In this document: positions 1-8,155 of the stretch, one piece after another
Layout of the letters: each line of letters begins with the position of its first letter
Position numbering within the stretch: position 1 is the first letter of the stretch
Assembly: GCF_003816055.1 (NCBI RefSeq)
Contig: NZ_CP033906.1
Span: 868,001 to 932,000 of the forward strand
Origin: Bacillus sp. FJAT-42376
GTDB lineage: Bacteria > Bacillota > Bacilli > Bacillales > Bacillaceae
Length of the DNA stretch: 64,000 bases
Reading direction: 5' to 3'
Translations under genes and position numbers: made by a program
Notes under the pieces: model-generated
Seen by the model: the letters and a program-made list of their open reading frames with translations, nothing else
What the model was told of the DNA's origin: nothing
Databases searched by the model: none

Positions 1-2
1 TT

Positions 3-2264
3 GGAATTTTAGCATATGCCATTAAACTGAAAAACAGCCCGTATACATCCGTTCTAAAAAAGATCATCGTATCAGCAGGAATCGGGTTTTTATTTTGGAT
101 CACTCAGCTTCTATTTTACACGTCTTTACGCGTTTCGGTTAGTCCTGATGGTGCAAGCATCGCTTTTTTGCCGATTTTTATTTTACTGCTGTTTATTTTG
201 ATTCAATTTATCGACTCCAGAAAAGCGGGCCGGAGAAATACGTACCACTATGCAAGAGTGTGCTTATACATGACGATTGCCCTTCTAGCGGCGGATTATG
301 CCGGATTTTATCCCATTTATGCGGGCCAGATGGATTGGAACATCCTCCTGATGATTATCTGTGCGGCCATTGTGGTCGGAACGGTTTTTTCAGGGGCACA
401 GCTGCTGTTTCTGATACTCGATGAAGAATCGATCAAGTCAGCCTTTTACTGGGGAGTGGCCGGGAGTGTGCTCATTGGAAGTGCTTTGTCTGTCATTCCG
501 TACATGGTGATTTTTTCAGTCGTGAGTATCAGTGATCAGCATCATCCATTCGTTCTGCTTCCTTATACGATCGGTCTGATTTCGATGGCGGCACTGGAGT
601 TTATTCCCTCTTACTATTCATATCGAAAATTGAATGTTAAAAAAGAAGAATATGCCTCTCTTTATCAGAACAACCTTGATGCCGTGTTTACGCTTGATCC
701 GAGTGGGATCATTACGGGGTGCAACCGCGCGGCCGTCTTACTGACCGGTTATTCAGAAAAGGAAGTAGAGGGGGAAAGCTACAGCCTGATCGGAAGAAGC
801 GAAGAAATCAGTAAAATGTATAAGAAAAAAGCCATAGCAGGAGAAGCTTTTTCTGTAGAGGTCAATATCAGGAAAAAGGACGGGTCCCTGCTTACGGCGA
901 TTGCTTCGGTGATCTCCATTACGGCTCACGGGAAGGCGACCGGTATTTATGTCATTTTAAAGGATGTTACTGAAATCAAAAAGGCCGAACAAACGATTCA
1001 GCAGCTTGCCTATTATGATGACCTGACAGGACTTCCGAACCTGAAACGATTCAGAGACCTGATCAGCACTTTCTCAGAACCATACACGCTTCTCTCCATT
1101 GAGATTGTGAACCTTCTTAGCATTGAGGAGCTATATGGGGAGAGGGCAGCGGATGAAGTGATTAAGGCTGCGGCCGGGAAACTGAAAACAAGCATGCCAG
1201 AAGGGTCTATTCTGGCCATCACCGATACCGGCGTTTTTTCTCTGGTGCTGTTTGGAAAGAAGCCGGAAGACTTGAACCGGAACAATTATTACGCACTGGA
1301 AAAACCGGTTTGCTATAAGGAAACGGTCATTAACATTACCGCTGCAGCAGGAGCAGCCATCTATCCGATGCACAGCAAGAGCCATGAAGAAGTATTTAAA
1401 TATGCCAATATGGCTCTGAACGTTGCAAAAAACAGGAGTACAGAAAGGCAATTGGTTTTTTCCAATGAGCTGAATGAGGAATACCATAAAGCCTTATATA
1501 TGGAGAATGAGTTAAGGAAAGCGATTCAGGAAGAGGAACTGTTTGTTCACTATCAGCCGAAATTCAATCTGGAATCAGGACAGTTTAACAGTGCAGAAGC
1601 GCTTGTAAGGTGGGTGCATCCTGAACTCGGATTTATTTCTCCTGGGGTATTTATTCCGATTGCGGAGAAAAAGGGCCTCATTCCAAGTCTTGAAAAGTTT
1701 GTGCTGAAAACCGCCTTCCTGCAAATGAGAAAATGGAAGCAATCAGGATATCCTTTCCAGCGGGTAGCGGTCAATTTCTCCCATTATCATTTTTATGATG
1801 ACGGCATCGTGGATACAGTGAAAGAGGTTCTTGGAATGACGGGACTGAATCCGGAATGCGCGGAAATAGAAATCACGGAAAGCGCGATGATTGAAAATAA
1901 AGACGATACAATCCGAAAGCTGAATGAGCTGAAGAAATTGGGGATTAAAATCAGCCTGGATGACTTCGGGACGGGCTACAGCTCATTAAGCTATTTGCAG
2001 GAGCTTCCGATCGATGTATTAAAAATTGACCGGTCCTTCATCAATAAAATCAATTCGAGCAGGCAGAGCAATGCCATTCTCTCAAGCATCATCTCAATGG
2101 CAAGAGACCTGGACCTTGAGATTGTCGCTGAAGGAGTCGAGACAAAGGAGCAGCTTGATTTTCTTGATGCGCTTCATTGTCCGTCCATTCAGGGGTTTTA
2201 CTTCAGCCCTCCGCTATCCCCTGCGGACCTTGATAAAATCGTTTATAAAACCACGTTCTCTTAA
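3..2264 (+). CDS. Membrane-anchored PAS-GGDEF-EAL protein, probable c-di-GMP phosphodiesterase (5' end outside window)
   Basis: The frame is open from the left edge, so the N terminus is missing; 753 residues are visible. Several hydrophobic segments come first, then a PAS domain, a GGDEF-type domain and a C-terminal EAL domain. The GGDEF signature is lost (TDTGVFSLV where GGDEF should be), so cyclase activity is unlikely. The EAL half keeps the hallmark residues: EALVRW, the Asn of VAVNFS, the Glu of EITES, DDFGTGYSS with its following Lys, AEGVET and the Gln of QGFYFSPP. It should therefore hydrolyse c-di-GMP at the membrane, with the dead GGDEF domain possibly binding GTP as an allosteric input. 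The gene ends in its own terminator. The family call is firm; the signal sensed is unknown. Confidence 0.9.
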   Translation, partial: GILAYAIKLKNSPYTSVLKKIIVSAGIGFLFWITQLLFYTSLRVSVSPDGASIAFLPIFILLLFILIQFIDSRKAGRRNTYHYARVCLYMTIALLAADYAGFYPIYAGQMDWNILLMIICAAIVVGTVFSGAQLLFLILDEESIKSAFYWGVAGSVLIGSALSVIPYMVIFSVVSISDQHHPFVLLPYTIGLISMAALEFIPSYYSYRKLNVKKEEYASLYQNNLDAVFTLDPSGIITGCNRAAVLLTGYSEKEVEGESYSLIGRSEEISKMYKKKAIAGEAFSVEVNIRKKDGSLLTAIASVISITAHGKATGIYVILKDVTEIKKAEQTIQQLAYYDDLTGLPNLKRFRDLISTFSEPYTLLSIEIVNLLSIEELYGERAADEVIKAAAGKLKTSMPEGSILAITDTGVFSLVLFGKKPEDLNRNNYYALEKPVCYKETVINITAAAGAAIYPMHSKSHEEVFKYANMALNVAKNRSTERQLVFSNELNEEYHKALYMENELRKAIQEEELFVHYQPKFNLESGQFNSAEALVRWVHPELGFISPGVFIPIAEKKGLIPSLEKFVLKTAFLQMRKWKQSGYPFQRVAVNFSHYHFYDDGIVDTVKEVLGMTGLNPECAEIEITESAMIENKDDTIRKLNELKKLGIKISLDDFGTGYSSLSYLQELPIDVLKIDRSFINKINSSRQSNAILSSIISMARDLDLEIVAEGVETKEQLDFLDALHCPSIQGFYFSPPLSPADLDKIVYKTTFS

Positions 2265-2300
2265 AAAAAGCAGCATCCGGTTGTCCGGATGCTGCTTTTT
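2264..2300. terminator. Rho-independent terminator after the EAL gene
   Basis: A hairpin with arms AAAGCAGCATCCGG and CCGGATGCTGCTTT and a four-base loop has A-runs before and T-runs after it, so it can stop transcription in both directions between converging genes. Confidence 0.85.
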
Positions 2301-2307
2301 AATCTCT

Positions 2308-2428
2308 GTTAAACTTGGCTGTTTTGCGCCTGCTGGGTCCCGCCTGTCCCGCAGCTCTCAGCTCGGAGTCGCGCGCCTTCTACTTGAATCAACTGGTGTT
2401 AAAATCAACATCAGGCTTTAATAGAGCC
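2308..2428 (+). repeat. Dispersed intergenic repeat, internally shortened copy
   Basis: It starts with GTTAAACTTGGCTGTT and ends with a CTTCAATCAAC-like box and a TCAGGCTTTAA-type tail. The same ends and inner blocks occur at 37301-37476, 47522-47700 and, reversed, 7908-8053. This copy lacks much of the GC-rich middle. Confidence 0.7.
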
Positions 2429-2447
2429 TAATAGTAAATCACGGATT

Positions 2448-3293
2448 TTATAAATCTCTTGCCAATTTCCTTACCGCTTTTTGAAGGGTGCTTTCCGTTT
2501 TGATGCCGGAGAAATCAACGCCGAGCTGAATGGCTGTCTGAGCGACTTCAGGGCGGATTCCGCAAATGATGGTTTCCACGCCGATCAGTTTCAATGCTTC
2601 AACCAGCTGGAAGATCTCCTTCGCTACCATGGTATCGACTGTCACCACTCCGGACAAATCAAGAATCAGGTAATTGATTCCCAATTCAATGCTTTGCTGA
2701 AGGGAGGATTCCATGATGTTTTTTGCCCGTGCCGTATCAATGTCTCCGATGATTGGAAGAAGGCCGATATCCTTTGTCAGTTCAATGACAGGTGCACTGA
2801 GCTCCATAATCAGGGAAGATTGGGCTTCCAGCCGTGTTATCATAATTTTCATGAATTCACTTGTAAACGACTCAATGACATAATCCAAAGCCGAGTTCAA
2901 TTTTCTTTCCCAGTAAAAAAGGTCCTGAATGGTTATGGGCAAATCCGTTTGACTTGCGAACCGTTCGACAAACTGCCAAAATACACGGCGGAACACGCCG
3001 AAATTGCGGGTAACCTCGGAGATGGATGTACGGGACTGGGCGCGGTCGGCTGCGGTTCTTTTTGTCCAGGCTGCGATGCCCTTTTTCATGTCTTCCTCGG
3101 ACTGATCAAGAGACTTGGCCACGAGTCTTACGTAATTGGTATTTTGGTCCTTTATTTTTTGAGATACCTGCGGCGGGGCATCAAGCGAATAATCTGAACC
3201 TGGCTTAATCGACTGATGATTATACCATTCCTCGGTAAACTGGGGGGCTGTTTCCACAAGATACTGATAGAGTGCTTTCGCTTTTGTTTCCAT
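2448..3293 (-). CDS. RsbR-family stressosome protein (STAS domain)
   Basis: This 281-residue protein has an N-terminal all-helical, globin-like sensor region (about 1-150) and a C-terminal STAS domain (about 160-275), the architecture and length of the Bacillus RsbR paralogues, most like RsbRD (YqhA). RsbR proteins form the stressosome with RsbS and hold RsbT until stress, thereby controlling SigB. Thr residues sit in GDIDTARAKN and DLSGVVTVDTMVAK, the regions equivalent to the two RsbT-phosphorylated threonines of RsbRA; this placement is by eye. GAGGAG lies just before the ATG. It is monocistronic, and no rsbS or rsbT is nearby, as is usual for the accessory paralogues. Confidence 0.85.
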   Translation of the reverse strand: METKAKALYQYLVETAPQFTEEWYNHQSIKPGSDYSLDAPPQVSQKIKDQNTNYVRLVAKSLDQSEEDMKKGIAAWTKRTAADRAQSRTSISEVTRNFGVFRRVFWQFVERFASQTDLPITIQDLFYWERKLNSALDYVIESFTSEFMKIMITRLEAQSSLIMELSAPVIELTKDIGLLPIIGDIDTARAKNIMESSLQQSIELGINYLILDLSGVVTVDTMVAKEIFQLVEALKLIGVETIICGIRPEVAQTAIQLGVDFSGIKTESTLQKAVRKLARDL

Positions 3294-3397
3294 AAAATCT
3301 CCTCGGTTGGTAAGTCATGCTTTGCTTCGTTTGAGATAAGGAAGGTATGAGTGCAAGAAATACATTATATGAAAATTATAACAGATTTATCAGGCGG

Positions 3398-3961
3398 TCA
3401 GTCACTTAAAACCTTTGGAAGCCCAATAGCCGCAGATAATTTCCAGCCATCCGGATCTTTTTTCGCGATAACCACCTCTTCATAATTCTCGGTTTGTCTT
3501 ACATTAGGAATGCTTGCTTCAAAAAAAGTATAAATGGCCGCGGTTTTCAGATCACGGCCTGTTTTGTACACACGTGCGTCTTTTAAACGGATGTGAAAGT
3601 CATACTGCTTTAAAAAGATGCGGAAGGCGGACTGCTCATGATTATAATTGTACGTTTGGGCCGTCCTGGAGAGAGTGGTTTGATACAAAGCCAAATCTTC
3701 TGTCTGCAGAGCTTTGATGTGGTTCGTTAAAACCTCCATGATTTCCGCTTCCTCTTTTTTTGAAAGGGATGGTTTCCCTGATGCGCTCTTTTTAACTTGG
3801 ACTCTGGAAGGACGCTGGCCGGATTCTTCTTTTATAAGGATGGGTTCCTTCGGTTTTAATGGGATAGCCGGGACAGAGATTGGTTTCACAGCCTTCTCCT
3901 GATCGCCGCATCCGGCAAGGAGAGAAAGCAGAAGAAGGATGACTGGTGCAATGTGTTTCAT
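3398..3961 (-). CDS. Secreted lipoprotein of unknown function
   Basis: A 187-residue protein with a type II signal peptide: Lys near the start, a Leu-rich core and the lipobox LLAGC, giving a lipidated Cys at residue 18. A Pro/Lys-rich linker (about 25-65) precedes a domain of about 115 residues (70-187) with alternating charged helix and strands, reminiscent of the NTF2/SnoaL-like fold seen in many Bacillus lipoproteins. That fold assignment is a guess. It is divergent from the ThrE-type exporter genes, with about 175 bp between starts. No substrate or partner can be inferred. Confidence 0.75.
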   Translation of the reverse strand: MKHIAPVILLLLSLLAGCGDQEKAVKPISVPAIPLKPKEPILIKEESGQRPSRVQVKKSASGKPSLSKKEEAEIMEVLTNHIKALQTEDLALYQTTLSRTAQTYNYNHEQSAFRIFLKQYDFHIRLKDARVYKTGRDLKTAAIYTFFEASIPNVRQTENYEEVVIAKKDPDGWKLSAAIGLPKVLSD

Positions 3962-4070
3962 AATCGTTCCCTTTCTTGTTTGTGTAACTTTTGACTTAAG
4001 TTAACCACTTCTTTTTGCTGGGTCTAAAATCCTTCTTTGCTAAAAGAAAAATGGGAATTTCCTTTAAAAA

Positions 4071-4099
4071 TTGTCCGCATTGCATTTTTCGGCTAAACT
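4071..4099 (+). promoter_or_regulatory. Candidate SigA promoter for the ThrE-type genes
   Basis: TTGTCC (4071-4076) and TAAACT (4094-4099) are separated by 17 bp and lie 37 bp upstream of the start codon. The match to consensus is only moderate. Confidence 0.4.
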
Positions 4100-4136
4100 A
4101 TAGGTGCTTAAACAATGCAAACTCAGGGAGATTTTT

Positions 4137-4904
4137 ATGGATAAACAATTAACCTTTACATACGAAATCATGGATGTCTGTCTGCTGGCTGGAAAAATTA
4201 TGCTTCAGAGCGGAGCAGAAACCTACCGGGTAGAGGACACGATGACGCGGATGGCCGCCGCTTTTGGATTCAGCCATTCCCACAGCTATGTGACACCGAC
4301 AGGGATTATCTTTTCCGTCGAAGGGAAGGAACCGACGAAAACAAAATTGATTCGGATTGCCGAACGGACGACGGACCTTGAAAAGGTTGCACTCGTCAAT
4401 GGAATCTCCCGGAAAATCAGCAGCGGGGAATTGAATGCAGACGATGCCTATCATGAATTGAAAATTGTCGAGAAAGCGAGCCATACATATCCCTTTTGGA
4501 TGCAGGCGCTGGCAGCCGCCGTCTCGAGCGGATGCTTTCTCATTATGTTCATGGGGAAATGGCCGGATTTCTTCCCTGCCATTGTGACAGGCGGCATCGG
4601 GTTTATCAGCCTCATCTACTTTCACAGGCTCGTCCCGATTAAATTTTTCTCAGAGTTCCTGGCCTCGTTCATTATCGGTCTTCTTGCTTTTATTTTCGTT
4701 AAAACCGGTGCTGGCATGGAAGTGGATAAAATCATTATCGGTTCTGTCATGCCGCTTGTACCGGGACTTCTCATCACGAATGCAGTGAGGGATTTAATGG
4801 CCGGCCATCTGGTTTCCGGTCTTTCAAAAGGGGCGGAAGCTTTTTTAACCGCCTTCGCAATCGGATCTGGAATCGCCCTCGTTTTTTCTATTTTTGCAGC
4901 ATAA
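4137..4904 (+). CDS. ThrE/YjjP-type exporter subunit, large component
   Basis: A 255-residue membrane protein of the ThrE family (N-terminal, DUF1212-like part). It has a soluble amphipathic N-terminal region with the family-typical segment GAETYRVEDTMTRMA, then about five membrane segments from residue 120 on, including VMPLVPGLLITNAVRDLM. In the family the fused form exports threonine and serine, and the split E. coli YjjP/YjjB pair has been linked to succinate export. The substrate here is unknown. The start at 4137 is chosen because CAGGGAG lies 8 bp upstream; an in-frame GTG 33 bp earlier has no ribosome binding site. The partner gene follows after 10 bp. Confidence 0.85.
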   Translation: MDKQLTFTYEIMDVCLLAGKIMLQSGAETYRVEDTMTRMAAAFGFSHSHSYVTPTGIIFSVEGKEPTKTKLIRIAERTTDLEKVALVNGISRKISSGELNADDAYHELKIVEKASHTYPFWMQALAAAVSSGCFLIMFMGKWPDFFPAIVTGGIGFISLIYFHRLVPIKFFSEFLASFIIGLLAFIFVKTGAGMEVDKIIIGSVMPLVPGLLITNAVRDLMAGHLVSGLSKGAEAFLTAFAIGSGIALVFSIFAA

Positions 4905-4914
4905 GGGGAATCGG

Positions 4915-5370
4915 ATGATGTTTGAACAGTTAATCACGAGCTTTATCGCCTCAGCCGCATTCGGCATGATTTTTAACGCACCCAGGAAATCTCTCATTAA
5001 ATGCGGATTTGTCGGGATGCTTGGCTGGGTCATTTACTATGCAATGGTTGAAAATCACATGGATACGATCTTTTCTACCGTTGTCGCATCTTTTGTCATT
5101 GCCGTAACCGGACAGGTATTTGCAAAAATCTACCGGACGCCCGTTATTATTTTCAGTGTGGCAGGGGTGATTCCGCTTGTTCCGGGCGGGATGGCCTATG
5201 ATGCCATGCTGAATTTTGTACAGAACGATTACAATACCGCATTAAGTCTCGCCGCAAAAGCATTTATGGTGTCCGGATCGATCGCAATCGGACTCGTATT
5301 TTCAGAAGTCATCAACCAGGCCATCCGTCAAACTCAGCTGAACAGGCTGAACAAGGTGCGCGGAAGGTGA
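4915..5370 (+). CDS. ThrE/YjjB-type exporter subunit, small component
   Basis: A 151-residue hydrophobic protein with four or five membrane segments and the signature VIPLVPGGMAYDAM, mirroring the LVPG motif of its upstream partner. It matches the C-terminal half (DUF3815/ThrE_2 type) of ThrE, so the two products should form one transporter. AAGGGG lies directly behind the stop codon of the upstream gene, 6 bp before ATG 4915 (a second ATG follows at 4918), giving translational coupling. Nothing suggests damage. Confidence 0.85.
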   Translation: MMFEQLITSFIASAAFGMIFNAPRKSLIKCGFVGMLGWVIYYAMVENHMDTIFSTVVASFVIAVTGQVFAKIYRTPVIIFSVAGVIPLVPGGMAYDAMLNFVQNDYNTALSLAAKAFMVSGSIAIGLVFSEVINQAIRQTQLNRLNKVRGR

Positions 5371-5383
5371 GACAAAAAGAGGA

Positions 5384-5421
5384 TTGACTTCCTCTCTTTA
5401 TTTGCACTACAATCTGTAGTG
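5384..5421 (+). promoter_or_regulatory. blaI promoter with overlapping BlaI-type operator
   Basis: TTGACT (5384-5389) and TACAAT (5408-5413) form a promoter with an 18 bp spacer. A perfect inverted repeat, CACTACA-ATC-TGTAGTG (5405-5421), covers the -10 box. It resembles the TACTA/TAGTA-type operators of BlaI/MecI repressors and predicts autorepression. A near-identical site lies at 6705-6721 before doxX. Confidence 0.8.
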
Positions 5422-5434
5422 TGAGGTGAAATGC

Positions 5435-5848
5435 ATGAAAATCAATCGCTTCAAGTCCAATGAATCAGGTTTAAACCGCTTTTTCGGGCCGCTCGAGGCT
5501 AAAATTATGGAGATTCTCTGGAGCCGCGAGGAAATGTCGATTAAAGATGTGCAGGAGCAGCTGGAAAAGGAAAAGCCGATCAGCTTCAACACAGTCATGA
5601 CCGTATTAAAACGTCTTCAGGAAAAAGAAGTAGTAGTCAGAAAGATTGAAAAAAGGACGTCCTATTACAGACCGGCTGTAACCAAAGACCATTTTCTTCA
5701 GGCACAGTCAAGAGAGCTTACGAACGATTTGCTGGATGAGTTCGGCCCTCTAGCCGTCAGCCACATGCTGGATGCTCTGGACGAAGCCGATCAGGAGCTC
5801 ATTGAGAGACTCGAAGACAAGCTGAAACAGCTGAAAAAGGACGTGTAG
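5435..5848 (+). CDS. BlaI/MecI/CopY-family transcriptional repressor
   Basis: A 137-residue protein with an N-terminal winged helix (LEAKIMEILWSRE, then NTVMTVLKRLQEK as recognition helix) and a C-terminal helical dimerisation tail. Family members repress their own operon and are inactivated by proteolysis triggered by an M56 membrane protease, which is encoded immediately downstream. GAGGTG lies 7 bp before ATG 5435. The operator in its own promoter recurs before the doxX gene, so the regulon probably includes the redox genes downstream rather than a beta-lactamase, of which none is in the window. Confidence 0.9.
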   Translation: MKINRFKSNESGLNRFFGPLEAKIMEILWSREEMSIKDVQEQLEKEKPISFNTVMTVLKRLQEKEVVVRKIEKRTSYYRPAVTKDHFLQAQSRELTNDLLDEFGPLAVSHMLDALDEADQELIERLEDKLKQLKKDV

Positions 5849-5851
5849 TTC

Positions 5852-6685
5852 ATGTGGGAAAAGCGTTCTAAACAAACATTCGCATTTGCGACGGTCCTGT
5901 CTGCGCTCCTTATGATGCAGATGATTCTGTACGCGTATCAAATGGTCTGCCAAGGAACCTTCGGATTCAGCATGTACGGCGCATGCCACAGCTTTCTGAA
6001 ACAGGCTGGCCTTTCTGCTGTTGCGATCATGCTCGATGTCCTGATTCTTTTTACGCTGATGAGCCTCTTTTACCACCTTGGGAAACAGGTGCTGCTGTAC
6101 AAAAGGTTTTCCCATAAACTCGAGTTAATCAAGGACCATGACGAGAGCAGCCGACTGGAAGAAAGGTTCGGGATGAAGGTCTCCGTTATCCCCAGCCCTG
6201 ACCCCGCCGCGTTCACAGCCGGATTCTTAAAACCTGTTATTGTGCTTTCATCCGGCCTCCTTCAGCTTCTGAATGAGAAAGAGCTGGAAGCGGTCATCTA
6301 TCATGAACAATTTCATCAGCTGCAAAAGGATCCGCTCAAGAAATGCATTCTTCAATTCATTGCCGGAACGCTCTGGTACATTCCGATTTTCAAATGGTGG
6401 AAAAAGCATTACGAGCTTTCAAAAGAAGTGCTCGCAGACCGCTGGGCAATTCAGGCAACCGGTGGAATTGCGGATTTAAGCCATGCCCTGCTGAAAATGA
6501 TGAAGCACGGGAAGAAACAGAGGAGCTCCTTTACCGTTTCCATTAATCAGACAGCGATTAATTACCGCATTATGCACTTGCTTGATCCTGAAACGAGTGA
6601 ACCGGTCAAGACCCCGCGTTCTGTCGTCATCGCATCTGTACAAGTTGTGCTTGTTATAGCGGGAATGTTCATCATCTCGCCATAA
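5852..6685 (+). CDS. M56-family (BlaR1/MecR1-like) membrane metalloprotease lacking a sensor domain
   Basis: A 277-residue protein with membrane segments near 8-30, 50-75 and 250-275 and a zinc protease centre: the HExxH motif is HEQFH, followed about 35 residues later by KEVLADRWA, which supplies the third ligand region. BlaR1 and MecR1 are about 590 residues with an extracellular penicillin-binding sensor; here the chain stops right after the last membrane helix, so beta-lactam cannot be the direct signal. It starts 3 bp after the blaI stop, in the same transcript. By family analogy it cleaves, or triggers cleavage of, the BlaI-like repressor. The inducing signal is unknown. Confidence 0.85.
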   Translation: MWEKRSKQTFAFATVLSALLMMQMILYAYQMVCQGTFGFSMYGACHSFLKQAGLSAVAIMLDVLILFTLMSLFYHLGKQVLLYKRFSHKLELIKDHDESSRLEERFGMKVSVIPSPDPAAFTAGFLKPVIVLSSGLLQLLNEKELEAVIYHEQFHQLQKDPLKKCILQFIAGTLWYIPIFKWWKKHYELSKEVLADRWAIQATGGIADLSHALLKMMKHGKKQRSSFTVSINQTAINYRIMHLLDPETSEPVKTPRSVVIASVQVVLVIAGMFIISP

Positions 6686-6704
6686 CTTTTTTTATAAACA
6701 ACTG

Positions 6705-6721
6705 CACTACGCTTTGTAGTG
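6705..6721 (+). promoter_or_regulatory. Second BlaI-type operator, before doxX
   Basis: CACTACG-CTT-TGTAGTG repeats the blaI operator (5405-5421) with one arm mismatch and also shares the flanking TG and TG bases. It lies 26 bp before the doxX start codon, placing the redox pair under the same repressor. No clear -35 box is visible. Confidence 0.75.
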
Positions 6722-6747
6722 TGTTGTAAAATAAGGAGGAATGTATC

Positions 6748-7134
6748 ATGCTAAATCATATGGGAACATTCATTATTCGAATTGTACTGGGAATCACATT
6801 TATTCTTCACGGGTATATGAAGTTTTCCGGAGGAATCGGTCAAACGGCCGGATTTTTTGAAAGTCTTGGAATTCCAGGCTTTATGGCATATGCAGTCGCC
6901 GTCATTGAACTTGTTGGAGGCATCCTGGTTCTAATCGGACTTGGGACAAGAGTCGTTTCCGTTCTGATGGCAATCGTTATGCTTGGAGCTATTTTTACGG
7001 TAGGATTAAAAAAGGGGTTCATCGGAGGCTTTGAATTGGACACAGCGCTGCTGGCAATGGCTCTCAGCCTGGTATTTACAGGAGCCGGCATGTATTCGGC
7101 TGAAGGGGCCCTGAAAAAAAAGCATCATGATTAA
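6748..7134 (+). CDS. DoxX-family membrane protein
   Basis: A 128-residue protein with four membrane helices and the DoxX-typical start RIVLGITFILHGYMKF and AVIELVGGILVLIGLGTR. DoxX relatives in Bacillus (CatD, MhqP) and mycobacteria associate with thiol or quinone redox systems; the exact reaction is not settled. A near-perfect AAGGAGG precedes the ATG. It is followed after 20 bp by a DsbA-like gene, and the shared operator before this gene makes a DoxX/DsbA operon controlled by the BlaI-like repressor. This suggests membrane quinone-linked thiol oxidation, which is an inference. Confidence 0.88.
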   Translation: MLNHMGTFIIRIVLGITFILHGYMKFSGGIGQTAGFFESLGIPGFMAYAVAVIELVGGILVLIGLGTRVVSVLMAIVMLGAIFTVGLKKGFIGGFELDTALLAMALSLVFTGAGMYSAEGALKKKHHD

Positions 7135-7154
7135 GAACAATAGGAAGTGAGCTA

Positions 7155-7856
7155 ATGAAAAACGAACAAAATAAACATACATTTTCCCAAAAGCCTTTCG
7201 TATTCGGGCTGTTATTCGCGCTTCTGTTAGCTATTTTAATCGGCGGACTGTTCGTCGGCTACAACCGCTCTTCAATGAGCAACCCGGGAATCATCTCGTA
7301 TGAGAACGAGCCCTACCTGGGTGATAAGGATGCACCGGTCAAAATTATCGAATTCGGTGACTACAAATGCCCGGTATGCAAAGGGTTCAATGATACATTC
7401 TTCAAGGAAATCGACAAGGAATTAATCCAGACCGGGAAGGTGCAGTTCTATTTCTTCCACCATCCATTTATTAATGTGGATTCCTACCGTTCAGCAGAAT
7501 TCGCGGAGAGTGTCTACAAAGTACTCGGCAACGACAAGTTCTGGGAATTCCACGAAAAACTGTACGATGCCCAGCCGGCTGATCCGGAGGCAGAGAACCG
7601 GGACATTTATAAAAAAGATTACTTAACCAACCTCCTCAGCACGATGGCAAGCAAGGAAGAAGTGGCCAAGGTCGTTGAATCATACGACAAAAAAGAAGGC
7701 AAGCTTGCTTCCAACGAAGACGATGCCCTGGCTGTCCAGCTTGGTGTCACATCAACTCCGACCTTATTCGTGAACGGCAAGATGTTCCTCGGCAAGAACT
7801 TGGATGATTTGAAGACGAGAGTGGACGCAGCGGCGAAAGAGCAGTCAGAGGAATAG
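7155..7856 (+). CDS. BdbD/DsbA-like membrane-anchored thiol-disulfide oxidoreductase
   Basis: A 233-residue protein: an N-terminal membrane anchor (about 14-37), then a DsbA-fold domain outside the cell with active site CPVC (in DYKCPVCKGF), a helical insertion, and the cis-proline loop TSTPTLFV. Length and layout match B. subtilis BdbD, which introduces disulfides into exported proteins with quinone-linked BdbC. No BdbC is present here; the DoxX protein directly upstream may be the membrane redox partner, which is inference. AGGAAGTGAG precedes the ATG. A terminator follows immediately, so doxX and this gene end the operon. Confidence 0.88.
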   Translation: MKNEQNKHTFSQKPFVFGLLFALLLAILIGGLFVGYNRSSMSNPGIISYENEPYLGDKDAPVKIIEFGDYKCPVCKGFNDTFFKEIDKELIQTGKVQFYFFHHPFINVDSYRSAEFAESVYKVLGNDKFWEFHEKLYDAQPADPEAENRDIYKKDYLTNLLSTMASKEEVAKVVESYDKKEGKLASNEDDALAVQLGVTSTPTLFVNGKMFLGKNLDDLKTRVDAAAKEQSEE

Positions 7857-7858
7857 AA

Positions 7859-7893
7859 AGGTCAGACCCCTATGTGGTGGTCTGGCTTTTTTT
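7859..7893 (+). terminator. Terminator of the doxX/bdbD-like operon
   Basis: Arms around CAGACCCC and GGTCTGGC fold into a short hairpin followed by seven T residues. Confidence 0.7.
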
Positions 7894-7907
7894 ATGGACA
7901 GGCTATG

Positions 7908-8053
7908 GTAAAGCATGTTGTTGATTTTAAAAGCGGAAGGCGTGAATTTCCGGGCTGAGAGCAGCGGGGCAGGTAAGACTCCGCAGTCGCAAAGCGTCGA
8001 GGAGCCAAGGACAAGCGAACGGCTGTAGCGGAAATCACCAACCAAGTTTAATG
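7908..8053 (-). repeat. Dispersed intergenic repeat, reversed copy
   Basis: Read on the minus strand this has the same ordered blocks as 37301-37476: an opening AAACTTGG, TTTCCGCT, a CTCCTCG/CGACTGCG core, CCCCGCTGCTC, a CACGCCTTCCGC box and an AACATGCTTTA tail. It is diverged but the order is intact. Confidence 0.7.
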
Positions 8054-8155
8054 GAGCTTGTGGAAAAGATAGGAAACGCTGTTTGACGGTGATAAAATAG
8101 AAAGAAAAGCAGAAGAAGCCCCTTTTTGAGGAGCTCTGTGTAAGGGGGAAAATCC

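Noticed and set aside
5852-6685. Beta-lactam sensing by the BlaR1-like protein
   Set aside because: The penicillin-binding sensor domain is absent and no beta-lactamase or altered penicillin-binding protein gene is in the window.
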